DNA of 64,000 nucleotides from Lachnospiraceae bacterium (GTDB lineage: Bacteria; Bacillota; Clostridia; Lachnospirales; Lachnospiraceae). Within the stretch, counting starts at the first letter, position 1. Each line of letters opens with the position of its first letter. The notes under the pieces are model-generated. The model did no database searches and had not been told where the DNA came from. It worked only from the letters and a program-made list of their open reading frames with translations. The translations under genes were made by a program, and so were the position numbers. Of the stretch, positions 49,504 through 59,017 are shown piece by piece. Location of the stretch: contig JAJQCZ010000024.1 in assembly GCA_021202465.1 (NCBI GenBank), forward strand, positions 1 through 64,000, written 5' to 3'.

Positions 49504-49645
49504 TCTTTCCCCCATCTTTCCCCGGATCCGGAGTGAATGACAAATTGATTTGCTCAGATATAGTGGATATTGGATTAAAAATATTTTACCATGATTCGCG
49601 TATTCTTACCAGATAAAAATAATCGGCGTATTAAATTTCATAATC

Positions 49646-49674
49646 TTGTGACTTCTGCGCAAATCTGTTAGAAT
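49646..49674 (+). promoter_or_regulatory. Promoter of galK
   Basis: TTGTGA (49646-49651) and TAGAAT (49669-49674) are 17 bases apart, 82 bases before the galK start. Confidence 0.6.
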
Positions 49675-49756
49675 GCAGGCAGATTCATTCGCCCGATTCT
49701 CTCCGCCTGAAACCGGCGGGACGGGGATATGCGGGCAGAGGGTGAGGAGGAGCGGA

Positions 49757-50941
49757 ATGAGCGGAGTCATGCAGACGGAGGAACTGAAACGTCTTTTCTG
49801 TGAGAAATTCGGCGGCGGCGGAGAGATTCGCTGCTTTTTTGCCCCGGGACGGGTCAATCTGATCGGGGAGCATACAGATTATAACGGGGGACATGTATTT
49901 CCCTGTGCGCTGACGATGGGAACCTGGGGCGTGGGGCGGCGCCGGGATGACCGGAGACTGCGGCTCTATTCGGTCAATGTTCCGCAGCAGGGCGTTGTGG
50001 AGTGCAGTCTGGACGAACTTGTCTATGATGCGCGGGATGGCTGGACCAACTATGTCAAGGGAGTATGCCGGGCGCTGGAACAGAGGGGCGGCGTGCTTCC
50101 GGCCGGGATGGATGTGCTGATCTATGGGAATCTGCCCGGCGGTGCGGGGCTGTCCTCCTCGGCGGCGCTGGAGGTGCTGGCGGGTCTCATGGCGCGGGAG
50201 CTGCTGGGGCTGCCAGGGATTTCCCTGACAGATCTGGCGCTCATCGGCCAGCAGGCGGAAAATGAATTCTGCGGGATGCATTGCGGGATCATGGATCAGT
50301 TCGCCAGCGCTATGGGGCGGCGGGGCTGCGCCATTTTCCTGGATACGAATACGCTGGAATATAAGCATGTGGACATCCATCTGCAGGGGGTGCGCATCGT
50401 TCTTGTCAACAGCCGGGTAAAGCACAGCCTGGTGAACTCCGCATATAATGAGAGACGCCGTCAGTGCGAGGAGGCGCTGGCGGATCTGCGGCGGGTGCGG
50501 AAGATCGGTTCTCTGGGGGAGCTGAGCGGGGCGGAATTCGAGGAGCTGCAGGATGCCATCCGCGATGAGACCTGCCGCCGCCGGGCCCGGCATGCGGTGT
50601 ATGAGAATCAGAGAACGCTGCGGGCGGTGGAGGCGCTGGAGGCCGGCGATCTTCCGGCCTTCGGGCGGCTGCTGAACGAGTCTCATGTCTCGCTGCGGGA
50701 TGATTATGAGACCTCCTGTCCGGAGACAGATCTCCTGGCGGAGCTGGCCTGGGAGACGCCCGGCGTGCTCGGCTCCCGCATCACCGGGGGCGGCTTCGGA
50801 GGCTGCACGGTCAGCCTCGTGGAGGAGGAGAGCCTGGCGCTCTTCCGGGAACAGGTTCTCGGTGGTTACCGGCGGCGGACCGGGCGCGAAGCGGAGCTCT
50901 ATGTGGCGGAGGCCGGAGACGGCGCCCGCGAGATCCTCTGA
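49757..50941 (+). CDS. galK: Galactokinase
   Basis: This 394-residue GHMP kinase phosphorylates galactose to galactose 1-phosphate in the Leloir pathway. The substrate signature PGRVNLIGEHTDYNGGHVFPCAL, the ATP-binding GGAGLSSSAALEVLAGL, CGIMDQFASAMG and the C-terminal GSRITGGGFGGCTVSLV are all present. The start at 49757 follows GGTGAGGAGG. Other Leloir genes are not in the window, so galK is separate from them here. It sits directly upstream of the arabinose regulator but has its own promoter. Confidence 0.95.
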   Translation: MSGVMQTEELKRLFCEKFGGGGEIRCFFAPGRVNLIGEHTDYNGGHVFPCALTMGTWGVGRRRDDRRLRLYSVNVPQQGVVECSLDELVYDARDGWTNYVKGVCRALEQRGGVLPAGMDVLIYGNLPGGAGLSSSAALEVLAGLMARELLGLPGISLTDLALIGQQAENEFCGMHCGIMDQFASAMGRRGCAIFLDTNTLEYKHVDIHLQGVRIVLVNSRVKHSLVNSAYNERRRQCEEALADLRRVRKIGSLGELSGAEFEELQDAIRDETCRRRARHAVYENQRTLRAVEALEAGDLPAFGRLLNESHVSLRDDYETSCPETDLLAELAWETPGVLGSRITGGGFGGCTVSLVEEESLALFREQVLGGYRRRTGREAELYVAEAGDGAREIL

Positions 50942-51022
50942 CAGGAAGAGCGCTGTCCCTGTGCGGGCCGGGATGAAACCGGATCACGGAAAATAGAAAT
51001 AAATTGATACAGGTTGAAAAGT

Positions 51023-51037
51023 TGTACACAATACAAT
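51023..51037. promoter_or_regulatory. Candidate AraR operator
   Basis: TTGTA-CACAA-TACAA is a perfect-armed dyad upstream of the regulator promoter. The first half (AAAGTTGTACAC) recurs as AAAGTTGTATAC at 51088-51099, overlapping the -10 box. Autoregulation by the AraR-like protein is a reasonable inference. Confidence 0.5.
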
Positions 51038-51071
51038 TTGGCAACCTGTATTATTTTTTTGAAAAAATGTA

Positions 51072-51100
51072 TTGACACATGGAAGTGAAAGTTGTATACT
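51072..51100 (+). promoter_or_regulatory. Promoter of the AraR-like regulator gene
   Basis: A consensus TTGACA (51072-51077) and TATACT (51095-51100) are 17 bases apart. Confidence 0.85.
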
Positions 51101-51168
51101 TCAATCAGTTCATTCGAGAGGGGTTCATTCCCGGGAAGGAGCACGGCGCAGAAGCAGGAGGTGAGTAC

Positions 51169-52299
51169 ATGTCGGAAAAACAGACAAAATATCAGGAGCT
51201 GGCGGAGAAGATCGCGGCCCTGATCTCCGAAGAACATCTCCAGCCGGGAGACCGGCTGTATTCGGAAAATGAGCTGTGTGACATGTTTTCGCTGAGTCGG
51301 CAGACGGTGCGCCGGGCTGTCCGTATTCTGGAGGAAGAGGGCCTGGCGACCCGGGTCCGGGGCAGCGGCACTTACATTGCGGAGCCGCGGGAAGACCTGT
51401 CCCGGCGAAGCGGCCGGATCGCTGTGGTGTCCACCTATGTGGACAGCTACATATTTCCCCGGATCATCCAGGGGATGGAGAGCGAATTGTCCGGGCACGG
51501 GTATTCCGTGCAGATCTCCTTCACGGGCAACCGGCTGGATAAGGAGAAGCTGGTGCTGGAGGATATCCTCGAAGGGAACGGCGTAGCCGGGATCATTGTG
51601 GAAGCCACGAAGAGCGGCCTGCCCAATCCCAACCTGGACCTGTATCGCAGGATTCAGGAGCGGAAGATCCCCATGATTTTCTTTAATGCTTTTTACCCGG
51701 AACTGGAGGCGCCCCATGTGGCGCTGAACGACGAGAGGGCGGCTTACAAGGCGGTGAAGTACCTCACCGGGAGAGGCCACCGACAGATCGGGGCCATTCT
51801 CAAGCTGGACGACGGCCAGGGCCGACTCCGGTATCTGGGTTATCTGAAAGCGATGGAAGAGGCGAATCTTCCGGCGGAGGACGCACGGATCGTCTGGCTT
51901 GATTCCTATGAGATGCAGCAGATTTCTCTGTGTGCGGATCGCTTCTGGAACCGGCTGGAGAGCTGCACGGCTCTGTTCTGCTACAATGACCAGGTGGCTT
52001 TTCAGCTGATTCAGCTGCTGACAGAGCGGGGGATCCGCGTGCCGGAGGATGTGTCGGTCATCAGTATTGATGATTCCGATCTGGCCAGACTGTCTCAGGT
52101 GCCGATCACATCTCTGCCGCATCCGAAGGAGAGGCTCGGCGCGAAGACGGCTCAGCAGCTTCTCAGCATGATCCGGGGGCGGTCGAAGGATATCACCTAC
52201 GAGTTTGAGACGCGTGTGGTGGAACGCTCCTCGGTCACTGACCGGCCGGCGGAGAACGAGCGGGAAATGAACGGGCAGGAACACCGCGAGGTGTCCTGA
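51169..52299 (+). CDS. araR: AraR-like arabinose regulator (GntR DNA-binding plus LacI-type sensor)
   Basis: This 376-residue regulator joins a GntR winged helix domain (about residues 6-75: YQELAEKIAALISEEHLQPGDRLYSENELCD, then SRQTVRRAVRILEEEGL) to a LacI/PBP1-type sugar-sensing domain (about 85-350, ending with SVISIDDSDLARLSQVPITSLPHP). This combination is the mark of AraR. It probably represses the arabinose genes that follow until L-arabinose binds. GGAGGTGAG sets the start at 51169. Dyads resembling AraR boxes lie in its own promoter region. Confidence 0.88.
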   Translation: MSEKQTKYQELAEKIAALISEEHLQPGDRLYSENELCDMFSLSRQTVRRAVRILEEEGLATRVRGSGTYIAEPREDLSRRSGRIAVVSTYVDSYIFPRIIQGMESELSGHGYSVQISFTGNRLDKEKLVLEDILEGNGVAGIIVEATKSGLPNPNLDLYRRIQERKIPMIFFNAFYPELEAPHVALNDERAAYKAVKYLTGRGHRQIGAILKLDDGQGRLRYLGYLKAMEEANLPAEDARIVWLDSYEMQQISLCADRFWNRLESCTALFCYNDQVAFQLIQLLTERGIRVPEDVSVISIDDSDLARLSQVPITSLPHPKERLGAKTAQQLLSMIRGRSKDITYEFETRVVERSSVTDRPAENEREMNGQEHREVS

Positions 52300-52395
52300 G
52301 CCGGGAAGATGGATTCTGCATGGACGGCGCGCGGGAACGCGCGGCGGACCGTGAAGAACAGATACACTATACACTATTTCTCATTATGAAACAAC

Positions 52396-53529
52396 ATGAA
52401 GAAGTTTCTTGCCATGATGCTGGCGCTGGCCATGGTCGCTTCCCTGGCGGCCTGCAGCAGCAGTAGCAGCAGCTCCAGCGACACCACCGCCGCGGAGACA
52501 GAAGCAGCCACCACCGCCGCAGAGGACGGTTCCGAAGAGGCCACCGAGGCCGCTGATGAGACCGAAGCCGCTGATTCGACGGCCAGTGACGGCGAACTGA
52601 TTACCGTTGGTTTCGCCCAGGTGGGACACGAGTCCGACTGGCGTACCGCTTCCACGCAGTCCTGTCAGGACGTGTTCTGCGAAGAGAACGGCTATGAGCT
52701 GGTCTTCGTAGACTGCGATCAGGACTCCGCCGCACAGCTGGATGCAGTCCGTAACTTCATCGAGCAGGATGTGGACTACATCATCATCGACCCCATCGTT
52801 TCCACCGGCTGGGACACCGTCCTGACTGAGTGCGAAGAGGCCGGCATCCCGGTTATCGTCATCGACCGTACCATCGATGATTCCGATAACTACACGGCCT
52901 GGGTCGGCTCCGACTTCACCGCTGAAGGTTATGCCGCGGGCGAGTGGCTGAATGCCTACGCCGAGGCCAAGGGTATTGAGATCTCCGGCATCCTCGTGAT
53001 CGAGGGCACCACCGGTTCCTCCACACAGCTCGGCCGTACCGAGGGCTTTGAGGAGATCGCTGAGAACTATGGCTGGACCATCCTTGATTCTCAGGACGGC
53101 GACTTCACCGAGGCCGGCGGACAGGAAGTCATGGAATCCTACTGCCAGAGCTACTCCGGACAGTTCAACGTAGTTGTCTGCCAGAACGATAACGAGGCCT
53201 TCGGCGCCATGACCGCTATGGATGCGGCCGGTATCTCCTACGGCGTGGACGGCGACGTGATCCTGATCTCCTTCGACGCCTGCACCGCGGGTCTTGAGTA
53301 TGTCCAGGCCGGTTCCATCAATGCCGACTTCGAGTGCAACCCTCTGGCGGCTCCGTTCGTGGCTGAGATCATCGAGGCTCTGGAAGCCGGTGAAGAGGTC
53401 GAGTCCACTGTGTACATGACCGAGCACTGGTATGTGGCTGAGGAGGATGTCCTGACCACCATCACCGTGAACGGCGAGGAGCAGGAACTGACGTATGTAA
53501 CTGACGAGATCATTGAGGAGCAGTACTAA
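52396..53529 (+). CDS. Sugar ABC importer binding lipoprotein (probable L-arabinose)
   Basis: This 377-residue lipoprotein has lipobox LAAC (Cys about residue 20), a Ser- and Thr/Glu-rich linker and a type I sugar-binding fold (ITVGFAQVGHESDWRTAS, VDYIIIDPIVSTGWDTVL, IPVIVIDRTIDDSDNY). It is the probable arabinose receptor, from its place between araR and the ABC genes and before araA/araD. No Shine-Dalgarno sequence is visible before the ATG at 52396, which is odd for a normally abundant protein. A terminator separates it from the ATPase gene. Confidence 0.85.
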   Translation: MKKFLAMMLALAMVASLAACSSSSSSSSDTTAAETEAATTAAEDGSEEATEAADETEAADSTASDGELITVGFAQVGHESDWRTASTQSCQDVFCEENGYELVFVDCDQDSAAQLDAVRNFIEQDVDYIIIDPIVSTGWDTVLTECEEAGIPVIVIDRTIDDSDNYTAWVGSDFTAEGYAAGEWLNAYAEAKGIEISGILVIEGTTGSSTQLGRTEGFEEIAENYGWTILDSQDGDFTEAGGQEVMESYCQSYSGQFNVVVCQNDNEAFGAMTAMDAAGISYGVDGDVILISFDACTAGLEYVQAGSINADFECNPLAAPFVAEIIEALEAGEEVESTVYMTEHWYVAEEDVLTTITVNGEEQELTYVTDEIIEEQY

Positions 53530-53603
53530 AAAGAACTGAATACATACTGACGGCGTCTGCCGTACGGTATCGAACGACAAACTGATCTTGTACAGAAAGC
53601 TCA

Positions 53604-53638
53604 GGGCGGCCCCAGGCTCTACCGGGGCCGCCCCTTTT
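53604..53638 (+). terminator. Intra-operon terminator after the binding protein gene
   Basis: GGGCGGCCCC (53604-53613) pairs with GGGGCCGCCC (53624-53633), followed by TTTT. As the ATPase gene follows in the same direction with no obvious promoter, it probably lets only part of the transcripts continue. Confidence 0.85.
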
Positions 53639-53754
53639 ATGCGCAGGGGTGCGTAATGAGTTTTACGGCTTACGCCATACGCGGCCGGCGCAGGCGAGCA
53701 GGAGGCGAAGAACGCCCTGCTCAAACGATTTTGAGGAGAGAAGGGACGGATAGC

Positions 53755-55275
53755 ATGGAACATGATATTGTAGTGACAATGCGCGGTATTACCATGGAGT
53801 TCCCCGGAGTCAAGGCATTGGACAGTGTGGATTTCACGCTTCGCAAGGGCGAGATCCACGCGCTGATGGGGGAGAACGGCGCGGGTAAGTCTACACTGAT
53901 CAAGTGTCTGACCGGCATCAACGATTTCCAGGCCGGTGAGATCCACATTGACGGTGTGGAAGGCCCGGTGAAGAATCATTCGACCATGGATGCGCAGCGG
54001 GTGGGTATCTCCACCGTGTATCAGGAGGTCAATCTCTGCCCTAACCTGAGTGTGGCGGAGAACCTTTTCATCGGACGTGAGCCGACCACGAAGTTCGGCA
54101 CGATCGACCGGAAGGCCATGGTGCGCCAGGCTGCGAAGCTGGCGGAGGAACTGGACATCCAGGTGGATGTCACGCAGAACCTGGAAAATTATTCCCTGGC
54201 GATTCAGCAGATGATCGCAATTGCCCGGGCCGTAGATATGGACTGTAAGGTCCTGATCCTGGATGAGCCGACCTCTTCGCTGGATGACACCGAGGTGGAG
54301 AAGCTCTTTACCCTGATGCGCCGTCTGCGGGATCAGGGTGTGGGAATTGTCTTCGTAACGCATTTCCTGGAGCAGGTCTATGCGGTCTGCGACCGGATCA
54401 CGGTGCTGCGCAACGGCGCCCTGGTGGGTGAATATCCCATCGAAGACCTGCCCCGCGTCAAGCTGGTGGCGGCGATGATGGGCAAGGATTTTGATGATCT
54501 GGCGGCGATCAAGCCGGAGGGAAGTAAGGATTACAGCGGAGAGCCTCTGGAGATTGACGCTAAGGGGCTGAGCCACAAGGGAACCATCAAACCCTTTGAT
54601 ATGGAGATACATAAAGGCGAAGTGGTCGGCCTCACCGGGCTGCTGGGCTCCGGCCGCAGTGAACTGGCCCGGACGATCTACGGCGCGGACCGCGCACAGA
54701 GCGGGACGCTGAAGGTGGCCGGCGAGGAAGCGAAGATCAAACAGCCCATTGATGCCATGAATAAGGGCATGGGGCTGCTGCCCGACGACCGCAAGGAGGA
54801 AGGCATCATCGGCGACCTGTCTGTGCGGGAGAATATCATCCTGGCTCTTCAGGCCAAGCAGGGGATGATGCGTCCGCTGTCCCCGGCGAAGCAGGAGGAG
54901 CTCGCGGACCGGTATATTGATCTGCTGCAGATCAAGACGGCGAGCAAGGAGACGCTCATCCGCCAGCTGTCCGGCGGAAATCAGCAGAAGGTCATTCTGG
55001 CCCGCTGGCTGGCGACGGATCCGGACTTCCTGATCCTCGACGAACCGACCCGGGGCATCGATATCGGAACCAAGACGGAGATTCAGAAACTGATTATTCA
55101 GCTGTCGGAAGAGGGGAAGAGCGTCATGTTCATTTCCTCCGAGATCGAGGAAATGCTGCGAACCTGCAACCGGATGGCAGTGCTGCGTGACGGGGAAAAA
55201 GTAGGTGAGCTGGACGGCGAGCTGACCCAGGAACGGGTCATGGCTGCCATTGCAGGAGGTGCGGGCGATGAATGA
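53755..55275 (+). CDS. Sugar ABC importer ATPase, AraG/RbsA/MglA type
   Basis: This 506-residue protein holds two fused ATPase domains that energise sugar uptake. The first has Walker A MGENGAGKST, signature YSLAIQQMIAIARA and Walker B VLILDEPTSSLD. The second has a divergent Walker A GLLGSGRSELART, signature LSGGNQQKV and DFLILDEPTRGID, as usual for this class. The start at 53755 follows GAGAGAAGGGA. Its stop overlaps the first permease gene by 8 bases. Confidence 0.92.
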   Translation: MEHDIVVTMRGITMEFPGVKALDSVDFTLRKGEIHALMGENGAGKSTLIKCLTGINDFQAGEIHIDGVEGPVKNHSTMDAQRVGISTVYQEVNLCPNLSVAENLFIGREPTTKFGTIDRKAMVRQAAKLAEELDIQVDVTQNLENYSLAIQQMIAIARAVDMDCKVLILDEPTSSLDDTEVEKLFTLMRRLRDQGVGIVFVTHFLEQVYAVCDRITVLRNGALVGEYPIEDLPRVKLVAAMMGKDFDDLAAIKPEGSKDYSGEPLEIDAKGLSHKGTIKPFDMEIHKGEVVGLTGLLGSGRSELARTIYGADRAQSGTLKVAGEEAKIKQPIDAMNKGMGLLPDDRKEEGIIGDLSVRENIILALQAKQGMMRPLSPAKQEELADRYIDLLQIKTASKETLIRQLSGGNQQKVILARWLATDPDFLILDEPTRGIDIGTKTEIQKLIIQLSEEGKSVMFISSEIEEMLRTCNRMAVLRDGEKVGELDGELTQERVMAAIAGGAGDE

Positions 55276-56344
55276 TAAACTGAGAAAACTGACCGGCAAG
55301 GCGCTGTTCCTGCCGATATTCTGTATGATTCTGGTGCTCTGCATCAACGTAGTCTACGACATCGCGCAGGGCAACCGCTTCTATGATTTCTTTGTGATTT
55401 CTATCCAGAACGGGGTGCTGTACGGCCGTCTGATCACGGTGCTGAACCGCGGCAGTGAGGTGGCGATCCTGGCCATCGGCATGACGCTGGTCGTCTCGGC
55501 CTCCGCCGGTACCGATATCTCGGTCGGTTCCGTCATGAGCCTGCGTGCCTCCCTGTGCTGTATGCTGATCGCCGGTTTCGGTGTGACCAGCGTGGCTTCT
55601 TCGGCGGATTTTGCCTGCCCCATGCTTCTGGGTATCCTGGCCGGTATCCTCATGGGCGGTGTCTGCGGCGCCTTTAACGGGACGCTGGTGGCGTACCTGA
55701 ATATTCAGCCCATGGTGGCGACGCTGATTCTTTATACGGCGGCGCGCTCCATCGGTCTGCTGCTCTGCAACGACATGATCGTTTATATCCGTACAGACGC
55801 GTACGGCCTGCTGGGCTCCGGCAGCATCGGTGTGGTTCCCACTCCGATCATTGTAGCTCTGGTCTGCGTGGTGGTGGCTTCTCTGATACTGAAAAAGACA
55901 GCCATGGGCATGTACATCCAGTCCGTGGGTATCAACAAGAAGGCCAGCCGTATCGCCGGTCTGAATTCCAAACGGATTATCTTTATGTGTTATGTGATCT
56001 GCGGTCTCTTCGCGGGCATCGCGGGCATCATCGCTTCCTCGCGTATTACCAGCGCCGACTCCAACAACATCGGCCTGAACTACGAGATGGATGCGATCCT
56101 GGCGGTGGCGCTGGGCGGCAACAGCCTGGCCGGAGGTAAGTTCAACCTGGTGGGCTCCATCATCGGCGCCTATACCATCCAGGCGATCACGACGACCATG
56201 TATGCCATGGGTGTTTCCACCTCTCAGGCGCCGGTCTTTAAGGCGATCGTCATCATCATCATCGTGGCCATCCAGTCTCCCGTTGTCAAGGCCTGGTTCA
56301 GCAAACGCGCGAGCCACAAGGAAAAGGAGGCCGTGAAAGCATGA
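55268..56344 (+). CDS. Sugar ABC importer permease, AraH/RbsC type (first)
   Basis: This 358-residue membrane protein has about eight to ten helices and belongs to the BPD_transp_2 family. It shows GMTLVVSASAGTDISVGSVMSL near the third helix and LAVALGGNSLAGGKFNLVGSIIGAY toward the end, both characteristic of the family. GGAGGT lies six bases before the ATG at 55268. It overlaps the ATPase gene and, by the ATGA arrangement, the second permease. Confidence 0.9.
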   Translation: MNDKLRKLTGKALFLPIFCMILVLCINVVYDIAQGNRFYDFFVISIQNGVLYGRLITVLNRGSEVAILAIGMTLVVSASAGTDISVGSVMSLRASLCCMLIAGFGVTSVASSADFACPMLLGILAGILMGGVCGAFNGTLVAYLNIQPMVATLILYTAARSIGLLLCNDMIVYIRTDAYGLLGSGSIGVVPTPIIVALVCVVVASLILKKTAMGMYIQSVGINKKASRIAGLNSKRIIFMCYVICGLFAGIAGIIASSRITSADSNNIGLNYEMDAILAVALGGNSLAGGKFNLVGSIIGAYTIQAITTTMYAMGVSTSQAPVFKAIVIIIIVAIQSPVVKAWFSKRASHKEKEAVKA

Positions 56345-57378
56345 AGACCAAAGAGAAAAAGAAAATCAACAGCAATACGCTGCTGCTCCTGATCACCATC
56401 CTTCTTTTCATTGTATTGTATGCGGCGGGATGTATGGCGTATTCGAGCAAGGGCTTCACGCATGTGCAGACCTTCCTGAATATTCTGATTAATAATGCCG
56501 GTCTGATCTGCGTGACCTGCGGTCTGACCTGCGTGATGCTCACCGGCGGCATCGATATCTCCGTCGGTTCCCTGGTCGCCATGGACTGTATGCTTCTGTC
56601 CGTGGGCATGAGCAAATGGGGCATGAACGCCATCGTGATGTGCATTCTGGTTCTGGTGATCGGCGTGGTATTCGGCATGGTGCAGGGTTATCTGATCGGT
56701 TATCTGGAGATTCAGCCCTTCATCATCACCATGGCCGGGATGTTATTTGCCCGCGGCATGACGGCGGTGATCTGCACCGAGCAGGTCTCCATCACGGAAG
56801 CGGACAGCACCCTGTTCTATAAATGGGCGAACATCAAGATCAAGCTGCCGGCCGCTCTGGGCTATACCAACAGCAAGGGTGTTCTGCAGGTTCCCTATAT
56901 CCGGGTCGGCGTAGTGATCGCTCTGCTGGTTCTGATCGTGATCTTCCTGATGCTGCGTTATACGAAATTCGGCCGCAGCCTCTATGCGGTGGGCGGCAGT
57001 GCTCAGTCCGCGGCCATGATGGGCCTGGATGTGAAGAAGACGAAGATGAAAGCGCATGTGCTCTCCTCCTTCCTGTGCTCGATCGGCGGCATCTGCTACT
57101 GCCTGAATACGATGTCCGGCAGTGTGCAGCAGGCGACCGGCATGGAGATGGATGCCATCGCTTCCTCGGTCATCGGCGGTACGCTTCTGACCGGCGGCGT
57201 GGGCAATGTCATCGGTTCCTTCTTCGGCGTTCTGATCAACGGAACCATTTCTTCGATCGTGAAGACCAACGGGAAGCTGGCCAGCTCCTGGCCCAACATC
57301 CTGACAGCGGCTCTGCTGTGCTTCTTCATCGTTCTGCAGAGTGTATTCGCCCTGCTGAAGGATCGGAATAAAAAGTAA
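56341..57378 (+). CDS. Sugar ABC importer permease, AraH/RbsC type (second)
   Basis: This 345-residue paralogue of the preceding permease has GLTCVMLTGGIDISVGSLVAM and ASSVIGGTLLTGGVGNVIGSFFGVLING. The presence of two different permeases suggests that the pore is a heterodimer. The start overlaps the previous stop by four bases. Confidence 0.9.
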   Translation: MKTKEKKKINSNTLLLLITILLFIVLYAAGCMAYSSKGFTHVQTFLNILINNAGLICVTCGLTCVMLTGGIDISVGSLVAMDCMLLSVGMSKWGMNAIVMCILVLVIGVVFGMVQGYLIGYLEIQPFIITMAGMLFARGMTAVICTEQVSITEADSTLFYKWANIKIKLPAALGYTNSKGVLQVPYIRVGVVIALLVLIVIFLMLRYTKFGRSLYAVGGSAQSAAMMGLDVKKTKMKAHVLSSFLCSIGGICYCLNTMSGSVQQATGMEMDAIASSVIGGTLLTGGVGNVIGSFFGVLINGTISSIVKTNGKLASSWPNILTAALLCFFIVLQSVFALLKDRNKK

Positions 57379-57390
57379 GAGGTGTTTGAA

Positions 57391-58983
57391 ATGAGGCAAG
57401 AAGAGAGTACGGCGCTTCAGGAGGGGCAGGCCTGCCTGGGTATCGAACTGGGTTCGACACGGATCAAGGCGGTGCTGATCGGTCCGGATCACCGTCCGCT
57501 GGCGTCCGGCGATTACGGCTGGGAGAATCGCTATGAGAACGGTGTGTGGACCTATCCTCTGGAGGAGGTTTGGACCGGCCTGCAGGCGGCCTATGCCGCG
57601 CTGCGCGAACAGGTGCAGGAGAAATATGGCGTCACGCTGCGGCGTGTGAAGGCCATGGGCTTTTCCGCCATGATGCACGGCTATCTGCCCTTCGACAGAG
57701 AAGGACGTCTGCTGACACCCTTCCGCACCTGGAGAAATACGATCACCGGCCCGGCGGCGGAGGAGCTCAGTGAACTGTTTTCCTTCAATATCCCCCAGCG
57801 CTGGTCCATCGCCCATCTGTATCAGGCCATGCTCAATGAGGAAGAGCATGTGAAGGAGATCGACTTCCTGACCACGCTGGCCGGTTATGTCCACTGGATG
57901 CTGACCGGAGAGAAGGTGCTGGGGGTGGGGGAGGCCAGCGGCATGTTCCCCATCGACAGCGAGACCGGAGATTACAATGCGGTCATGATGGCGCAGTTCG
58001 ATGAGCGGACTGCTTCGCGGAACTATCCCTGGAAGCTGCGGGATATCCTGCCCCGGGTCCTTCCGGCAGGGGCGCCGGCCGGTGTCCTCACGGAGGCGGG
58101 CGCGCGGCTGCTCGATCCTTCCGGCACGCTTTCCGCCGGGATTCCCGTCTGCCCGCCGGAGGGCGATGCAGGCACCGGTATGGCGGCGACCAATTCTGTG
58201 GCTGTCCGCACCGGCAATGTGTCTGCCGGCACCAGCGTATTTTCCATGGTGGTGCTGGAGAAGCTGCCTGCCCGGGTCCATCCGGAGATCGATCTGGTGA
58301 CCACACCCACCGGAAAACCGGTGGCCATGGTTCACTGCAACAACTGTACCAATGAGATCAATGCCTGGGCTTCGGTGCTGAAGGGGTTCCTTACCTCTCT
58401 GGGGCAGAAACCCGATATGAATCAGATTTATACGTCCATCTTCACCACCGCCCTGGAGGGAGAGGCGGATGCGGGAGGTCTGCTGCTGTACAATTACCTG
58501 TCCGGCGAGCCGGTCACCGGCTTTGCCGAAGGACGGCCGCTGCTGGTGCGCGCCCCTGAGGGACGGCTGACCTACCCGAATCTGATGCGTGCTCAGCTCT
58601 ACGCGGCGCTGGCGACACTGAAGATCTGCAACGACATTCTGGCGGAGGAGCAGGTGCGCATTGACCGGATGTTCGGCCACGGCGGCTTCTTCAAGACCCC
58701 TGTGGCAGGGCAGCGGATTCTGGCGGCGGCCCTGCGCGCGCCGGTCTCCGTCATGGAGACGGCCGGAGAGGGCGGCCCCTGGGGCATGGCGCTGCTCGCT
58801 GCCTACATGGTGAACTGCGCGGAGGGCGAGAGCCTGGAGGACTATCTGGAAAATAAAGTATTTGCCGGTGCGCGCTGTGAGACAGTGCAGCCGGAAGCGG
58901 AGGATGTGGAGGGATTTGATGCCTTCCTGACCCGTTACCGGAAGGGGCTGGCCGTAGAGCAGGCCGCAGTGGAAAACATATAA
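57391..58983 (+). CDS. FGGY-family sugar kinase, probable L-ribulokinase
   Basis: This 530-residue FGGY kinase should phosphorylate L-ribulose to L-ribulose 5-phosphate, the step between araA and araD. The N-terminal nucleotide-binding lobe starts with [15 protein letters not shown], and [12 protein letters not shown] and TPFRTWRNT follow; the second lobe has [23 protein letters not shown] at 57391 is chosen because AAGAGGTG lies seven bases before it; a GTG at 57382 would overlap that site. The assignment rests on position, since FGGY kinases cannot be told apart by these motifs. Confidence 0.85.
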   Translation: MRQEESTALQEGQACLGIELGSTRIKAVLIGPDHRPLASGDYGWENRYENGVWTYPLEEVWTGLQAAYAALREQVQEKYGVTLRRVKAMGFSAMMHGYLPFDREGRLLTPFRTWRNTITGPAAEELSELFSFNIPQRWSIAHLYQAMLNEEEHVKEIDFLTTLAGYVHWMLTGEKVLGVGEASGMFPIDSETGDYNAVMMAQFDERTASRNYPWKLRDILPRVLPAGAPAGVLTEAGARLLDPSGTLSAGIPVCPPEGDAGTGMAATNSVAVRTGNVSAGTSVFSMVVLEKLPARVHPEIDLVTTPTGKPVAMVHCNNCTNEINAWASVLKGFLTSLGQKPDMNQIYTSIFTTALEGEADAGGLLLYNYLSGEPVTGFAEGRPLLVRAPEGRLTYPNLMRAQLYAALATLKICNDILAEEQVRIDRMFGHGGFFKTPVAGQRILAAALRAPVSVMETAGEGGPWGMALLAAYMVNCAEGESLEDYLENKVFAGARCETVQPEAEDVEGFDAFLTRYRKGLAVEQAAVENI

Positions 58984-59017
58984 GGATTTACAGTGCGAGT
59001 TGGAGGGAGAAACAGAG

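Noticed and set aside
52384..55347. Leftward open frame of 987 codons across the arabinose transport genes
   Set aside because: It runs opposite to two clear genes and the terminator between them, which a real gene would not do.
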